This document shows positions 1 to 9,108 of a stretch of 64,000 nucleotides of DNA, piece after piece. A program made the position numbers and the translations under genes. Source of the stretch: Gp1-AA133 sp964641665 (GTDB taxonomy: Bacteria > Acidobacteriota > Terriglobia > Terriglobales > Acidobacteriaceae). The DNA lies in NCBI GenBank assembly GCA_964641665.1, contig CAZXKO010000030.1:1-64000 (forward strand). Reading direction: 5' to 3'. Numbering within the stretch: position 1 is the first letter of the stretch; each line of letters opens with the position of its first letter. Below the pieces are notes generated by a model that saw nothing but the letters and a program-made list of their open reading frames with translations, was not told the DNA's origin and searched no databases.

Positions 1-5
1 GCAAT

Positions 6-911
6 TTGTTGGAAGCCCGGGTGATAATCGCATCCTATAATCAACATATCGGCTCCTTTTCTCCCGAGCCTTCTTGGTTGGTTTTAGCACCACCAAAGTT
101 TACTCGGGCGTGGGAGCCGACATTGTCATGGAATCAATTACACTCACTGACCCGGCCCGAGTTGACTTCGGGCTTAGTCTTGATAGATGAGGGGCAGACC
201 CATCCTATTTTACCCTCCAAGAACGGGAGTAATGCGCTTGCATTTCACTCCCACCAGGACTACTATGTCTGGGAGTACTACATGTCGTCAACACTCCCAG
301 ATTACCGATTCATTAGGTTCCGCTTTTACACTCCCATCTGCGTGGGCAGTGTTCGCGTCGTCGGAACGTCCATCGCGGGCAACTGGACCGTCAACGAACA
401 GCGCCACTATCCGGAGCGGGGCATCACAGTCGCCCAGCGACTGGCGAATTGCGATGGCACACCCGGGGCTATCCGAACCTTCACAGAGAGCTACGGTCCT
501 GTAGCAGTCACCCAAGGACTCGGAGAGTTCCGCTTCAGTGTTGACGAATGGGTGAAGAGCCAGCACGAGTTCCAGAAGTTCTGGCGGGTCCTGGTCAAAG
601 TCGGTTCTCCAGGTCGGTACTGGCCGCTGGAGGGAAACGCCGTCGAGCTCAGGAACGGATGGCTGCATTTTCGGTGTGGAACTCTCTGGACCTTCATGAC
701 GTTTGAACTGCTATCTCAACCTGAAAAAGTGCGGCTATGTCTGCGGCCTGATTGCAGGCACCCTTACTTCGTGGCGCAGCATGGGAAAGAACAGTATTGC
801 TCTACTGATTGCGCGAACTGGTCTCAGGCGCAACTCAAGAGGCGTTGGCACGAGCAACAGCGAGAGAAACGAAAATCAGCTGTAAAAGGAAAACACGCTC
901 AAGGGAGGTGA
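6..911 (+). CDS. Zinc-finger protein of the integrated element; 5' end uncertain
   Basis: Open from the left edge of the window. The first possible start in view is a TTG at position 6, so the true start may lie outside and the gene is treated as partial. About 301 codons are visible. I do not recognise the first 230 residues. Near residues 245-269 there is a four-cysteine knuckle (CLRPDC, then C-STDC after 14 residues) followed by a very basic tail, resembling the CGNR-type zinc finger at the C-terminus of some regulators. It ends six bases before the integrase ATG, so the two are probably co-transcribed. It is part of the element inserted at tRNA-Lys; a DNA-binding role is inference from the finger only. 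Confidence 0.6.
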   Translation: MLEARVIIASYNQHIGSFSPEPSWLVLAPPKFTRAWEPTLSWNQLHSLTRPELTSGLVLIDEGQTHPILPSKNGSNALAFHSHQDYYVWEYYMSSTLPDYRFIRFRFYTPICVGSVRVVGTSIAGNWTVNEQRHYPERGITVAQRLANCDGTPGAIRTFTESYGPVAVTQGLGEFRFSVDEWVKSQHEFQKFWRVLVKVGSPGRYWPLEGNAVELRNGWLHFRCGTLWTFMTFELLSQPEKVRLCLRPDCRHPYFVAQHGKEQYCSTDCANWSQAQLKRRWHEQQREKRKSAVKGKHAQGR

Positions 912-916
912 GCACC

Positions 917-2215
917 ATGGCTCTATTCAAGCGCAACAAGACTTGGCACACGCACTTCTACGTTGACGGTCAGCGATTCCGGCAGTCGCTCGAAACTACC
1001 GACTGGCGAGAGGCACAGTCCAAAGAGAAAGACCTCATCGGGGATGCCAAGGCAGGCAAGCTCTCTGCCATCCGCCAGCACTTCGCACGACTCCCATTCC
1101 GCGAAGCTGCAAAGCAGTTTCTAGAGGATCGCAGCCCACGCCCAGCGCCCTTGAGCGTGAAACGGGAGAAAGCGGGGGTGAAAGTGTTCAAGAAATTCTA
1201 CGACCTGCCTGTTATTCGCATCACTCCCGACGATGTAATTGCCCACGTGAGAGAAAGGACCGTGGCGGGAATCAAGCCCGCGACGATCAACCGCGATCTG
1301 GGGATTATTCGGGGTGTACTCAAAAAAGCGAAGCGTTGGCATCTGTTCGCCGACGAGATCAGGCCTTTGCCGGTCCATGAAGAAGTAGGCCGGGCGCTAT
1401 CCTTGGATGAAAAACTCCGGCTGCTGAAAGTGGCTGCGTCCCGTCCCGAGTGGCAGAGTGCAGCTTACGCGGCGACGCTGAGTCTCAGCACGACAATGCG
1501 AGGCTGCGAGATCAAACAGTTGCGCTGGCGCGATATAGACTTTATGGGGAAGACGGTGACAATCCGCAGGAGCAAGTCCGCCGCGGGCGAGAGAGTCATC
1601 CCGCTAAATGCTGACGCGATGAGTGCAGTTCTTTCGCTGTATAGGCGAGCCCAAGAACTCGGAGACGTACAGCGGGAGCATTGCGTATTCCCCGCATGTG
1701 AGACTGGCCATTTTGATCCCATGCGGCCACAAACGAGCTGGCGCACGGCATGGCGGAGTCTCACGCGGCTGATTACGTGCCCCGCGTGCGGGACCGAACA
1801 AAACCCGGGCAAGACCTGCTCCGATGAGAAGTGTGCAGCCGACATTGAAAGCATCAAAAGCACCCTTGCAAGCCTCCGCTTCCATGACTTGCGACACCAC
1901 GCGATCACCGAGCTTGCGGAGTCCCAGGCCAGCGATAGTACGGTCATGGCGATTGCCGGGCACGTCTCTCCAAAGATGCTGGCGCACTACTCCCACGTGA
2001 GGCTGGAGGCGAAGCGGGCGGCCCTCGACGCACTCTCGATGAACAGGTCAGACACAGCCAAATCAGGGGATGAAATGAGGGGTTACGACACAAATAACGA
2101 CACAAAACGCGAAGGATGGCGGGAACAGATTCCCCAAGTGATTGAAAAATTGGTGAGCGCGGCAGGATTCGAACCTGCGACCCATGCCTTAAAAGGGCAT
2201 TGCTCTACCAACTGA
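917..2215 (+). CDS. int: Tyrosine recombinase/integrase with zinc-ribbon insert
   Basis: Phage/island-type site-specific integrase of 432 aa. The ATG at 917 follows a strong GGAGGTG ribosome site. The N-terminus is an arm-binding/SAM-like region. The catalytic set is visible: Arg195 in TMRGCEIKQLRW, His323/Arg326 in HDLRHH, His349 in AGH, and the nucleophile Tyr358 in LAHYSHV. Unusually, four cysteines (288, 291, 301, 306) form a probable zinc ribbon between the first Arg and the HxxR motif. The reading frame runs on past the catalytic domain and its last ~20 codons lie inside the tRNA-Lys gene on the other strand, with the TGA also inside it. This places it as the integrase of an element integrated at that tRNA 3' end, with the element extending left. 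Confidence 0.95.
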   Translation: MALFKRNKTWHTHFYVDGQRFRQSLETTDWREAQSKEKDLIGDAKAGKLSAIRQHFARLPFREAAKQFLEDRSPRPAPLSVKREKAGVKVFKKFYDLPVIRITPDDVIAHVRERTVAGIKPATINRDLGIIRGVLKKAKRWHLFADEIRPLPVHEEVGRALSLDEKLRLLKVAASRPEWQSAAYAATLSLSTTMRGCEIKQLRWRDIDFMGKTVTIRRSKSAAGERVIPLNADAMSAVLSLYRRAQELGDVQREHCVFPACETGHFDPMRPQTSWRTAWRSLTRLITCPACGTEQNPGKTCSDEKCAADIESIKSTLASLRFHDLRHHAITELAESQASDSTVMAIAGHVSPKMLAHYSHVRLEAKRAALDALSMNRSDTAKSGDEMRGYDTNNDTKREGWREQIPQVIEKLVSAAGFEPATHALKGHCSTN

Positions 2216-2226
2216 GCTACGCGCCC
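2151..2226 (-). tRNA. tRNA-Lys (anticodon TTT)
   Basis: A 76-nt cloverleaf on the minus strand. The acceptor stem GGGCGCG pairs with CGCGCTC (one G-U). The D-arm is GCTC/GAGC, the anticodon loop CTTTTAA gives anticodon TTT, and the T-arm is GCAGG-TTCGAAT-CCTGC. The discriminator A and CCA are encoded. The 3' half is shared with the end of the convergent integrase gene, so the tRNA probably serves as the attachment site and is regenerated by integration. Confidence 0.97.
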
Positions 2227-2639
2227 GCTAGCTTCGATCTAATCAATCTAACACAGTCGAAAGCACTTAGTCTGCGGCGGGCGGGGTTGTGTCGGCGCAT
2301 TGCTTGACCTCGCGCGACGATTGGCGTCGCAGGGTGAGAATCTCTTTACGAGCCGGTGAGACAGCGGCGCCGAGCCAAGGTCGACATTCTGAGCCGGCAC
2401 TCCAACGGACCGAAATCTGTTCGCGGGCATTGTTTGCTGTAGCGACAACACTCCTGTGGGAAGGCTCCGGTGGTCTCGGGATTTTCGCTTGTGTTTTCTT
2501 GCACCTGGCTTTGAGTCGGCATGGTTGCCGACTTTCCGGCAGCAGGCTGGTTTCTTTCGCGACGGCGGATCGACTCGGACTTTGGAATGAGGAACTTTCG
2601 GACACGGCCTGTGGTATCTAAAGTGCAATCGATCATTCG

Positions 2640-2668
2640 TTGACAACCCCATTGGCAAAGCGAATACT
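2640..2668 (+). promoter_or_regulatory. Possible sigma-70-type promoter for the propeller gene
   Basis: TTGACA at 2640-2645, a 17-base spacer, and AATACT at 2663-2668 (four of six -10 matches). It would give a leader of about 140 bases before the 2818 start. The rest of the 2227-2817 gap shows nothing I can assign. Both strands contain open frames here, but none looks like a protein. Confidence 0.4.
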
Positions 2669-2817
2669 CCGATTCAGCTCAGCTTTTTCAATTGCAAGGG
2701 CTTGACTCGGCGGGCCAAGGGGATTTCTGCCTCCTCGATCTCGGGGCTGAATCTCCGTTTCTATTTCTGATTTCTGAATTCCATCTGGTGCGTTGACCGG
2801 TGTATTGGAGGAGGAAC

Positions 2818-5652
2818 ATGTTGTTTAAAGAAGGATCTCGTTTGGGCAGTAAGGCGGGCTGGACGGCGGTAGTCGTGGCCGGGCTGGTGGGCACAGGATT
2901 CTTTCTCGCGGCGATGAGGCATTCGCACGCGCCGTCGATTGCCCCTGAACCTCCCACGGGCAAGCGGGCGACCGCGCACGAGCGGGCGCAGGTAGCGGCC
3001 AGCTACGGCAACCTGCCGCTTTCGTTCGAACCGAATCAGGGCCAGACCGATCCTGAAGTAAAGTTCCTCTCCCGCAGTTCGCGTTACGACCTGTTCCTCA
3101 CCGCGAATGAGGCCGTGTTCACGCTGCCGGTACGGGCGGCCGAGAAGGCGACGTCAGCGAGCCCGCTGGCGCGGCCGCGAAAACTGCACCCGCATGCCGA
3201 GGCAGTGCTGCGCATGGAGATGCTGGGCGCCAACCGGACACCGCAGGTGGAAGGCGACAGCCAGCTGGCGGGCCATACGAATTACATCATCGGGCGCGAC
3301 GCGAGCAAGTGGACACGCAACGTGCCGCAGTTCGCGCACGTCAATTACCACGGGATTTATCCCGGCGTGGACCTGACCTTCTACGGGCAACAGCGGGAAC
3401 TGGAGTTCGACTTTATCGTGAAGCCGGGCGCGAGTCCGGCGGCGATTGCACTGGGCATCGACGGGGCGAAGAAGATCGCCACCAACGAAGCCGGCGACCT
3501 GGTTCTGACCTCGGCCGCGGGCGACGTGCGCCTGCGCAGGCCGGTGGCTTATCAGAAGCAGGGTGAACGGCGCCAACCGGTGGATGCGCGCTTTGTCGTG
3601 AAGGGCAAGGAAGTGGCGCTGGCGGTGGGGGAATACGACCGCAGCCGGGAACTGGTGATCGACCCGAACATCGTGTATTCAACGTACCTTGGGGGCGATT
3701 CTGAGGACGATGCTTTCGCGATTGCCGTGGACAACACCGGGGCGGCCTACGTTGCGGGGCAGACGTTCTCCAGCAATTTCCCGAAAAAAGGCGGCCTTAC
3801 TCCGAACGCTTTGGCGGGCACGTCGGATGCTTTCGTGACGAAGTTGAGCGCCGATGGGACGGGCTTAGTCTATTCCACCTACCTGGGCGGTACAGGCGAC
3901 GATAGCGCGAACGCGATCGCTCTCGATGCGAGCAAGCAGGCGTACATCGTGGGCTCGACGACATCGACGGATTTTCCAGTGGGAACGGGAAACGGCGCGG
4001 CTCAGTCGACAAATGGGGGTGGCCAGGATGCGTTCGTCGCTGAGATGAGCGCGGATGGAACCAGCGTGGTGTACTCCTCCTACATTGGCGGGTTGCAGGA
4101 TGAAGTGGGCTACGGAGTGGCGCTGGATGCGTCGAATAACATCGTGGTCGTGGGCTCGACGAAATCGTCGACGGTTGGTGATTTCCCGACGGTCGTTCCC
4201 AGACAGGCAGTGTACGGGGGTGGAAACAGCGACGGCTTTGTCACCAAGATCAGCGGGGCGACGGGTGTCTTTCTGTATTCGAGCTTCCTCGGCGGATCCG
4301 CGGCGGATGTGGCCACTGGGGTTGCCGTCGATCCCACGGGGAACATTTATGTGACCGGTGTAACGCTTTCCACCAATTTCACGACAAATAACGCCGGAAT
4401 AAACGTACCTTTTCAGGCAGGATGTGGAACTGACGGAAACTGCAACGGCGGGGAGGACGACTCGTTTGTTGTTGCTTTGCAGGCCAACCTCGGCGCCTAC
4501 ATCTACAACACTTATCTGGGCGGCAGCGGCGGTGATGATGCCAATGAGATCGCGGTCGACAGCGGGTTGAATGCCTACGTAGTGGGCATCACGGGCTCGT
4601 CGAACTTTCCCACCAAAGGCGGGATCGCTCCGAACTCTTTGCACGGCACCGCCAACGCGTACGTTACCAAGCTGAACCCGACCGGTACTGCGTTGGTCTA
4701 CTCGACCTACCTTGGGGGCAGCGGATCAGATGACGGGCTGGCCATTGTGCTCGACGGCAGCAACAATGCGTACGTTACGGGATACACGACGTCGAGCAAC
4801 TTTCCGACAAGTACCGGCGCGCCCCAGCCCGCGCTGGCCGGTGGAGCGGACGCGTTTGTTTCGGAACTGAATGCCGCCGGCACGACGCTGACTCTCTCGA
4901 CCTACCTGGGCGGGTCGAAGGACGAAGACCAGGCCAAGATCGCCGATATTGCGCTGGATACGACGAATCCACCGAACATCTACGTTACCGGGCAGACGAT
5001 CTCCAAGGATTTCCCAACGATCCCCGGTGACTATCAGGCCACGCTTCCTACGAAGACAACGACAGCGACGTTTCCTAACCCCAGGACTCCTTTTGTGGTG
5101 AAGTACACGCCACAGACGCTGACCGCGGCATTTACGGTCGCTGTGGGAGCGGTATCGCCCAGTGCAATCAGTAAGGGAAGCAATGGCACCTCGACGGTGA
5201 CGGTGACCTCGACAGGATTCGTGGGCAGCGTGAACCTGGGGTGCAGCGTCACCCCGGCGACGGCGAAGCCGCCGACGTGTGCGGTAACGACTCCGGTTGC
5301 CCTGGCGAATGCGACCGACTCGAAGACCTCGACGTTGACCATCACGACATCGAATACGGGATCGACGAGCATCACGCCCGCAGCGCTGTGGCTGCCACTC
5401 CCCGGATTGTTGCTGGCGGGAACGGGCCTGTTCGGAAATAAGAAGCGGAGACTGCTCAGCGCCGTGCTGGGATGCTTGGCGTTCACGGGTCTGCTGCTGA
5501 TGATGGCGTGCGGCAGCGGAAACGGCGGGGGTGGCGGCGGGGGTGGCGGTGGAGGCGGAGGCGGAACCACTACCGGGTCTTACACCGTCACCGTAACGGG
5601 CGCGGCCAACGGCACGAATACAAGCAACAGCGCGAACTTCACGGTGCAATAA
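2818..5652 (+). CDS. Secreted SBBP-repeat beta-propeller protein
   Basis: A 944-aa surface or secreted protein. The ATG at 2818 follows GGAGGAGG at ideal spacing. A hydrophobic N-terminal segment (about residues 15-35) acts as signal or anchor. Then comes a DUF7948-like region with FEPNQGQTDPEVKF, followed by seven propeller blades each marked by a (Y/L)-S/N-T/S-(Y/F)-(L/I)-GG motif (YSTYLGG and variants) and a NAYVTG-type strand. After an Ig-like segment with paired cysteines there is a second hydrophobic block, LPLPGLLLAG to LLLMMACGSG, a run of about 14 glycines, and a short Ig-like tail. This end structure is common in Acidobacteriota. Function is unknown; adhesion or polymer binding is a guess. 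A terminator follows at once. Confidence 0.9.
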   Translation: MLFKEGSRLGSKAGWTAVVVAGLVGTGFFLAAMRHSHAPSIAPEPPTGKRATAHERAQVAASYGNLPLSFEPNQGQTDPEVKFLSRSSRYDLFLTANEAVFTLPVRAAEKATSASPLARPRKLHPHAEAVLRMEMLGANRTPQVEGDSQLAGHTNYIIGRDASKWTRNVPQFAHVNYHGIYPGVDLTFYGQQRELEFDFIVKPGASPAAIALGIDGAKKIATNEAGDLVLTSAAGDVRLRRPVAYQKQGERRQPVDARFVVKGKEVALAVGEYDRSRELVIDPNIVYSTYLGGDSEDDAFAIAVDNTGAAYVAGQTFSSNFPKKGGLTPNALAGTSDAFVTKLSADGTGLVYSTYLGGTGDDSANAIALDASKQAYIVGSTTSTDFPVGTGNGAAQSTNGGGQDAFVAEMSADGTSVVYSSYIGGLQDEVGYGVALDASNNIVVVGSTKSSTVGDFPTVVPRQAVYGGGNSDGFVTKISGATGVFLYSSFLGGSAADVATGVAVDPTGNIYVTGVTLSTNFTTNNAGINVPFQAGCGTDGNCNGGEDDSFVVALQANLGAYIYNTYLGGSGGDDANEIAVDSGLNAYVVGITGSSNFPTKGGIAPNSLHGTANAYVTKLNPTGTALVYSTYLGGSGSDDGLAIVLDGSNNAYVTGYTTSSNFPTSTGAPQPALAGGADAFVSELNAAGTTLTLSTYLGGSKDEDQAKIADIALDTTNPPNIYVTGQTISKDFPTIPGDYQATLPTKTTTATFPNPRTPFVVKYTPQTLTAAFTVAVGAVSPSAISKGSNGTSTVTVTSTGFVGSVNLGCSVTPATAKPPTCAVTTPVALANATDSKTSTLTITTSNTGSTSITPAALWLPLPGLLLAGTGLFGNKKRRLLSAVLGCLAFTGLLLMMACGSGNGGGGGGGGGGGGGGTTTGSYTVTVTGAANGTNTSNSANFTVQ

Positions 5653-5679
5653 GCGCGGTTGAGCATCGATTTGCACAGG

Positions 5680-5711
5680 CCGGCCGCTCAACGCGGCCGG
5701 TCGTTTTGTTT
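5680..5711 (+). terminator. Rho-independent terminator of the propeller gene
   Basis: Perfect 8-bp stem CCGGCCGC/GCGGCCGG with a five-base loop, followed by TCGTTTTGTTT. It lies 28 bases after the propeller stop codon. Confidence 0.8.
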
Positions 5712-5800
5712 GGCATCGGTGAATGAGGGCGCAGAGAAAGTGATTTCACTGTCGCAAACGAACCTCGGCGGCTAGAGCCGGTACTGATTTCAACGGCCAA

Positions 5801-5836
5801 ACGGCCCGGCCATAAGCCGGGCCCCTTCAAAACGAG
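5801..5836. repeat. Dispersed GGCCCGGC hairpin repeat, copy 1
   Basis: A GGCCCGGC-xx-AAGCCGGGCC hairpin followed by CCTTCAAAACGA. The same hairpin and tail recur at 38375-38408 with CTGG in the loop and CCTTCAAGACGA after it. Confidence 0.65.
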
Positions 5837-5932
5837 GCGAGTTTCAGAGGTCCTCCGCAGGCTCGAATCTCATGCATTGGCCGGCAGGTTGTGCACTTGA
5901 GTATTTGGAGAGAAGTGATTTTCAACCGGACC

Positions 5933-6679
5933 ATGTCTCGCAGCTCCACCCTGGTCGCGTTGCCCGCGACCGCGCTGGCCATCCTGCTTTCGGTGGTGTC
6001 CCATCCCCGCGCCGAGGCCTCTCCGGGAAAGGACAAAACACCGCCGGCCGTCTTGCGCTGGGCCGAGGGGCAACCGGGCTGCACGTTTTCGCGCGACGAC
6101 GACGGCAAGTATCGCTATACCCTCTGGACCTCGGAATACGGCGTGATCCTAGCGGTCGATTCGCAGGAACTGGAGAAGGTGCACCGGCGGGTGGAGCCGT
6201 TTTTCAGCGTGCAGCTTACGGTGCGGTACCGGGGAAAGGGCACGCTGGCGGTCAGTCCGGGGCTGGCGACGCTCGAGTTCGTCAAGCACTTCAAGGTCAC
6301 GCAGAGCTCGCTCGCCCCGGACGGGTTTGCGCAGAAGGCGCAGAACGATGCCGACGAACTCGAGCACGAGACGGAACGCGAGATCGAGAAGCATCCGGAG
6401 AGAAAGGAAGAACGCGAGCAGTACGTGGAGGCGTACCAGAGGGACATGATCGGGTTCCTGGACTTTCTGACCAAGCATACTTTGCGGGGAGTGCAGCTCG
6501 ATGCCGCCAACACGGAGGCCAGCGGCTGGGTGCTGTTCAGTACCAAGAACAAATGGATCGGGGAGTGGAAGAAGCCGGAAGAGTTTGTGTTGCGGATTCC
6601 GCTGGGGGATCGTGTGTTGGAGTTTCCGTTTGCGCTGCCGGCGCAGCAGGGGGATCTGATTTTGCGGCGGAGAAAGTAG
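5933..6679 (+). CDS. Secreted protein of unknown function
   Basis: A 248-aa protein that I do not recognise. The ATG at 5933 begins a clear signal peptide (MSRSSTLVALPATALAILLS, cleavage near AEA). GTG codons at 5891 and 5915 are possible earlier starts, but the signal peptide favours 5933. The mature part contains a charged helical stretch rich in Glu and Lys (about residues 115-150), suggestive of a coiled coil, between two mixed alpha/beta regions. It stands alone between the propeller gene and the IS remnant. The protein is probably periplasmic. Confidence 0.75.
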   Translation: MSRSSTLVALPATALAILLSVVSHPRAEASPGKDKTPPAVLRWAEGQPGCTFSRDDDGKYRYTLWTSEYGVILAVDSQELEKVHRRVEPFFSVQLTVRYRGKGTLAVSPGLATLEFVKHFKVTQSSLAPDGFAQKAQNDADELEHETEREIEKHPERKEEREQYVEAYQRDMIGFLDFLTKHTLRGVQLDAANTEASGWVLFSTKNKWIGEWKKPEEFVLRIPLGDRVLEFPFALPAQQGDLILRRRK

Positions 6680-6699
6680 AGCGGAACGCGCAGTGGTAG

Positions 6700-6777
6700 A
6701 AAAATTACTACGGGCAATGGTACTGCAAGCAGACGCGGGGTCTTTCGACTGCGTTCGGCTGGCGCCTCACTGCGCTC
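6700..6777. repeat. Dispersed intergenic repeat, left half, interrupted by the IS
   Basis: The stretch from GTGGTAGAAAAA through ACGCGGGGTCTTTCGACT to CGCCTCACTGCGCTC matches the copy at 18396-18490. The matching right half (AGGATGACAG) resumes at 8474, after the insertion element. Confidence 0.7.
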
Positions 6778-8473
6778 CTAATGAACAACTTCGATGCTGC
6801 CTGCAGCGCCTCTTACGCCGTTTGCGGTAAGGGAATCAATTGGTATCCCAACTTAGCGGCCTTGCGCCTGAGGCTGCTTTCCAGATGCTTGCGCTGGGGT
6901 TGCGCTTCGGCGGCAAAAATGCTTTCGTCATAGGCTCGTCCGGTGGTAACCATGTGAAAAATGATGCGTGCCAGTTTGTGGGCAGTAGCCGTGATCCCGG
7001 CAGGCCTTCCCAAGCGGGCGCACATCTTGCGATAAAAGATGCCTAGATAGGAAGTGCTCCTTTCCAAAGTTTGGGCGGCTAGCCGTAGGGCGCGATTTAC
7101 GCGATTGGCACTTCTGCGGGTTTTGGCAGAGAGAACTTTCCCTCCGCTCTTCTTATTTTGGGGGCAAAAGCAGGCCCAAGAAGCAAAGGCTTGGATGTTG
7201 CGAAACTTTGACCAGTCGGTTCCCACTTCCGCCAGCAGGGTGTAGCCGGTGAGTGCGTTGATGGAGGGGATGGCGGTCAGGTCCACACCGAAAATGCGGT
7301 ACAGCTCGCTCCGCATATCAAAGCGAAACTCGTTTTTGCGCTGTGGGTGAGGGTAGCGCTCCGGCGGCAACGCTGGGGCATCCGGAGGAAGATGGCCATC
7401 GAAATTTTGCAGTTGTTGCTCAATCTCTGCGTCGCAGCCGGTGCTAAGTCTTTGGTAGTAACGATAGGCTTCCAGAGATTGACGCAGTGTAAACAGATGC
7501 TCCCGCCGGTAGTCCCCCACCAGCGATTTCACCACCTCCTCTTCGCTCGCTTGTACCCGCGAGTGTCGCAGCTGCGCCAGAACCACCGGATTGCGCTCTC
7601 CGGCAACCATGGCGTCGAGAATCGCCAGTCCACTTTGCCCCGTAATGTCACTAAGCACGTGATGGATCTGCACATTGATCTGGGTCAGGGTCTTCTGCAC
7701 ATGTTGCACGTGCGCAGCCGCCATTTGCCCCAAGCTGTCGCGGTGACGCAGTAGGGAGCGGATGACACAAACTCGATCCTCCGGGCGGAAGGAGGCACGC
7801 AGCAAGCCCCACCGAGTGGAGATACTGCAGCCACTGGCAATCGATCACATCGCTCTTGCGCCCCGGAACGTGCTTGCCATGCTGGGCGTTGACCAGGCAT
7901 ACCTCGAGGCCTGCCTCTTCTAAGATCTGAAACAGTGGAATCCAGTACACTCCCGTGGATTCCATGGCTACCGTGGTGATCCGGCACTGCTGTAGCCACT
8001 CTTTCAGCCGGTGCAGATCTTGGGTAAACCTCTCAAAACTGCGCACCGGGCTAGGATCCCGATCCTGCGGGACAGCAACGAAAATTTCCGCTGCTCCTAC
8101 ATCGATTCCTGCTGCGTTGGGCTCGATGCAATTGAGACTGGGAACCGCACCTCCTTAGCCAGCTCGCTTCTGCTTCTTGCTTCTCTCGCGACTCATGCTT
8201 TTTTCTCCTAGATCACGGAGTGGGCCAAGTCGTCTTCTCTCAGGTAATCTCCTAATCGGGATCGCAGCTGTACAGCACAACCGCGTCACCACTGTTTCAA
8301 TCACCAAGCTTGGGACCAAGCTCAAGAATGGGCTCGAAGCACCATTGCGTAGCCGGCCTACTTCCCACGACCATGATGGCTACGAGCATACCTTTAGCCA
8401 CACCCTGTTTGCAGTTCCCTACATGCCGCCTGTTCATTCCTCTTTTAACCCGCTGAAAGCGGGTCCGTGGCTC
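6778..8473 (-). mobile_element. IS110-family insertion element, inactivated
   Basis: About 1.7 kb, bounded by the same four bases GCTC (6774-6777 and 8470-8473), with a degenerate transposase on the minus strand. Joining the flanks at GCTC restores an intergenic repeat that occurs elsewhere in the window (CGCCTCACTNCGCTC followed by a GATGACAG-type end), which fixes the boundaries well. The non-coding end upstream of the transposase is about 277 bp (8197-8473). In IS110 elements this end is known to encode the bridge RNA; whether a functional RNA survives here is not visible. There are no terminal inverted repeats, as is usual for the family. Confidence 0.75.
6813..8196 (-). pseudogene. IS110-family transposase with nonsense and frameshift mutations
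   Basis: DEDD-type recombinase. The ATG at 8196 follows an AGGAG site, but an in-frame TAA is codon 14 (8155-8157). Reading on in the same frame gives the typical start NAAGIDVGA-EIFVAVPQDRD, then ESTGVYWIP and GRKSDVIDCQWLQ. At about 7806 one extra T breaks the frame. Removing it joins HSVG to LLRASFRPED, and the second part (6813-7805) carries the C-terminal Transposase_20 region with IPSINALTGYTLLAE, the FASWACFCPQN block and the SANRVNRALRLAA helix. The rebuilt protein is about 460 aa, normal for the family. Two independent lesions make this copy non-functional. Confidence 0.9.
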
Positions 8474-8519
8474 AGGATGACAGTTAGTAGAGAGTAGTGC
8501 TTGTCACACGGAGCTGTCG

Positions 8520-8915
8520 CTACGCCACCGATTGCCGCTTGGCGCTGGTTTTCAGGAGGAGGTCGCGCAGCGAGACCAGGCCTTTGAGTTGCTTGCCGCT
8601 GACGATGGGAAGGTGGCGAAAGCCGAACTCCTTCATCAGGAATAAACACTCCTCGACGGATTCTTCCACGTCGACACCGCGGGGGTTGGCGGTCATGACT
8701 TCGGAGACCTTGGTGGTGCCGGGCATGCGTCCGGCGGCGACCACGCGGTTCATGACGTCACGCTCGGAGAAAATTCCCACCAGCTCGCCGTTGCGCAACA
8801 CGGGTAGCGCGCCGATGCCGTGTTCCATCATGAAGCGGGCGGCTTCGAGCACGGTCTTGTCGGCGTCGATGGAATACACGCGCCGGTCTTTCACCAGATC
8901 GTAGACGGTCGTCAT
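8520..8915 (-). CDS. Two-CBS-domain protein
   Basis: A 131-aa protein made only of two CBS domains. The first (about residues 7-60) contains HGIGALPVLRNGELVGIFSERD and the second (about 70-125) contains FGFRHLPIVSGKQLKGLVSLRDLL. Such stand-alone pairs bind adenosyl ligands (AMP, ATP, SAM) and act as cytosolic energy sensors; the partner here is unknown. It is a single gene, transcribed away from the outer-membrane-type gene at 9109-9755 only in the sense that both are on the minus strand, with a gap of about 190 bases. Confidence 0.9.
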   Translation of the reverse strand: MTTVYDLVKDRRVYSIDADKTVLEAARFMMEHGIGALPVLRNGELVGIFSERDVMNRVVAAGRMPGTTKVSEVMTANPRGVDVEESVEECLFLMKEFGFRHLPIVSGKQLKGLVSLRDLLLKTSAKRQSVA

Positions 8916-9108
8916 GGGGTCCTCCGGGATCGGGCTCGCAACGAGCGGCGGATCGCTGCCCCGGTACCGGCGGGGGCAGCAGGTTGGATTGGTACTTTAT
9001 CACACGAAGCGCGGTGGGTCAGGGATTGGATGCGGTGGGAATTCAGCAAAAGCGGCGGCCGGGATGTGGCAGCCGCGCGCATTCAGGCGCCGCGATTCTG
9101 GTCCGGGA

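Noticed and set aside
2248..2658. Open frames of 90-136 codons on both strands
   Set aside because: No ribosome site, no domain, and unlike protein composition.
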